From JAIPGX01 sp041650475 (GTDB lineage Bacteria > Babelota > Babeliae > Babelales > UASB340), in the NCBI GenBank assembly GCA_041650475.1, contig JBAZLD010000006.1:1-64000 (forward strand): a stretch of DNA of 64,000 nucleotides, given 5' to 3'. How positions within the stretch are numbered: the first letter of the stretch is position 1; each line of letters starts with the position of its first letter. The translations under genes and the position numbers were made by a program. Below the pieces are notes generated by a model. That model was not told where the DNA came from. It did no database searches and saw nothing but the letters and a program-made list of their open reading frames with translations. This document shows positions 62,682 to 64,000 of this stretch, in pieces.

Positions 62682-64000
62682 TTATAAATTAATTGTAGGT
62701 CCCGTGCTGCCCTTTTTGTATTTATACAATTTTAATTTTGATTTATCTATCTGTTCTACAATTTTCCAAGATAATTCAATTTCATCTGAACGAACAAATG
62801 CGAATTGATCACCATTTATTACGTCATACAAAAGATTTTCATAAGCAGCTGGACTGTTTGGGCCAAAAAGACATGAATGACAAAAATTCATAATTACAGG
62901 AGTTGTTAAATAAGTTCTTCCTGGAACTTTTGCATTTAATTCAAGATAAAATCCTTCATCCGGTTCTATTTTTATTATTAATTTATTTGAATCCGTAGGG
63001 CAATGTTCTGGTAAAAGGCATTTAATTGGTTTAAATTTTATTGTTATTGATGATTCTTTTTTGTCCAAATATTTTCCTGTTTTAATATAGAAAGGCACAT
63101 TTTTCCAGCGTTTATTATTGATATATAATTTTATTGCAGCAAAAGTTTCTGTTTTGGATTCATGATCAACATTTTTTTCTTCTGTATAACCTTCGTACTG
63201 ACCTAATAAAGTTTTTTCTATTTTAACTTTTTTGAAAATTTTAGATTTTGCATCTCTGACATCTTCAGTTGTTAATGTTTTTGGTTGCTCCATTGTAACT
63301 AGAGCTAGAATTTGCAATGCATGATTTTGAATAATATCTTTTATGGCGCCATATTCATTATAAAATTTTCCACGTCCCTCTATTCCTATTTTTTCACTCA
63401 GTGTAATTTGTACAGATTCTATATATTTATTGTTCCATAATGGTTCAAATATAGTATTTGTAAAACGTGCTATGGCAATATTGCCTACTAATTCTTTTCC
63501 TAAATAATGATCTATTCTGTAAATTTGCTTTTCATAAAATAATCTTGATATGCACTTATTTATTTCTTTGGCACTTTTTAAATCATTTCCAAAAGGTTTT
63601 TCATAAACAATTCTTGACCACGGATGTTTGCATCTTGAGCATTGAAAAGCTGATTCATGTTTTTCTACAATTTTATATTTGGCTAAATTTTCTGTTAATG
63701 TTTTAAAATGTTCAGGTAGTGTGGCGAAATAAAATATTTTGTTACAACATAAAGAATGTTTTAATTCAATCTGTTCAATAAGATTTTTAAAATTTTGGTA
63801 ATCAGAGCTATTATAAAAATCTAATCTATAATAATAAGAATTGTTTTTTAATTTATTTATTATCTCTAAATTAAGTTCAGATTCAGAAATAAATTCTTTT
63901 GAATTTTCTATAATTGTATTTATATCTGTTTGAGAGCTTGCAACACCTATTATTGCAAATTTTTCTATTTTTTTATTTTTTATTAATTTATATATGGCTG
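62682..64000 (-). CDS. zwf: glucose-6-phosphate dehydrogenase (partial, N-terminus outside window)
   Basis: The frame is open without stop from the right edge down to 62682, 439 codons seen. Motifs: FAIIGVASSQ near the edge, RIVYEKPFGNDLKSA, the active-site YRIDHYLGKELVGN, FEPLWNNKYIESVQI, GRGKFYNEYGAIKDIIQNH, and VPFYIKTGKYLDKKES. It makes 6-phosphogluconolactone with NADP reduction. The only ATG/GTG/TTG in the visible frame upstream of the conserved core is a TTG at 63317, which is internal, not the start. The real start lies to the right of the window. It heads the zwf-gnd-cyclase cluster. Confidence 0.93.
   Translation of the reverse strand, partial: AIYKLIKNKKIEKFAIIGVASSQTDINTIIENSKEFISESELNLEIINKLKNNSYYYRLDFYNSSDYQNFKNLIEQIELKHSLCCNKIFYFATLPEHFKTLTENLAKYKIVEKHESAFQCSRCKHPWSRIVYEKPFGNDLKSAKEINKCISRLFYEKQIYRIDHYLGKELVGNIAIARFTNTIFEPLWNNKYIESVQITLSEKIGIEGRGKFYNEYGAIKDIIQNHALQILALVTMEQPKTLTTEDVRDAKSKIFKKVKIEKTLLGQYEGYTEEKNVDHESKTETFAAIKLYINNKRWKNVPFYIKTGKYLDKKESSITIKFKPIKCLLPEHCPTDSNKLIIKIEPDEGFYLELNAKVPGRTYLTTPVIMNFCHSCLFGPNSPAAYENLLYDVINGDQFAFVRSDEIELSWKIVEQIDKSKLKLYKYKKGSTGPTINL

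Noticed and set aside
62682..63317. zwf beginning at the TTG at 63317
   Set aside because: The frame remains open and clearly G6PD-like to the window edge (RIDHYLGKE, EKPFGND), so this TTG is an internal leucine codon.

Overview
The window is 64 kb of a very A+T-rich, gene-dense bacterial chromosome. Genes commonly overlap or sit within 20 bases of each other, and I see no rRNA, tRNA, CRISPR array or transposase. The cell is Gram-negative by gene content: lpxK (lipid A), mlaE/mlaF (outer-membrane lipid transport), two outer-membrane secretins, a barrel-like protein ending in Phe, murE and a Ddl fusion (peptidoglycan), and mreB (rod shape). Many proteins of unknown or host-interaction type carry signal peptides: ankyrin, WD40, clostripain-like and methyltransferase proteins. 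Together with the base composition this suggests a host-associated lineage such as Candidatus Dependentiae (TM6/Babeliae). That placement is inference from recollection of such genomes; no 16S gene is present to confirm it.

Layout. 1-9.6 kb: end of a photolyase, an ABC exporter, an EamA transporter, an HtrA-like protease beside an FtsH-like ATPase without protease domain, and a VapBC-type toxin-antitoxin pair fused translationally to mvaD, with a 22-codon relic of mvaD stranded upstream. Two exported proteins follow, one of them a methyltransferase. 9.7-22.5 kb: ruvA, a tandem Ddl-Ddl fusion, rpe, psd, three small genes, nfo, a WecA-type transferase, lpxK, infB and nusA. 22.6-22.95 kb: a replication origin with nine DnaA boxes in two inverted arrays beside an A+T-only tract carrying DnaA-trio-like repeats. 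By eye the top strand changes here from C-rich to G-rich for genes on the same strand. 23-29 kb: uracil-DNA glycosylase, a clostripain-like peptidase, a ComEC lacking its C-terminal domain, yajC, enolase and a HAM1 pyrophosphatase. 29.26-29.53 kb: a G+C-rich nested inverted-repeat element. 29.5-36 kb: an ankyrin plus clan-CD protease-like exported protein, a 3-methyladenine glycosylase, a cation exchanger, and an RNA repair set thpR-archease-rtcB. 36-49.9 kb: a long leftward gene block with tpiA, secG, mlaE, mlaF, a degenerate NtrC-like regulator, moxR, and a type II secretion/type IV pilus-like assembly set (GspC-like, two secretins, PilM/GspL-like, PilO/GspM-like). 50-64 kb: a barrel-like protein, mreB, a HAD-like protein without catalytic aspartates, a second clostripain-like protein lacking its catalytic His, murE, a His-rich protein, an exported WD40 protein, a large exported/membrane protein, a cyclase, gnd and zwf (cut by the window end).

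Together the genes give parts of central metabolism (zwf, gnd, rpe, tpiA, eno), envelope building, isoprenoid synthesis by the mevalonate route, DNA repair (phr, udg, mpg, nfo, ruvA), RNA repair, and an export machinery. Pathway assignments rest on family recognition from the translations; no database search was run.
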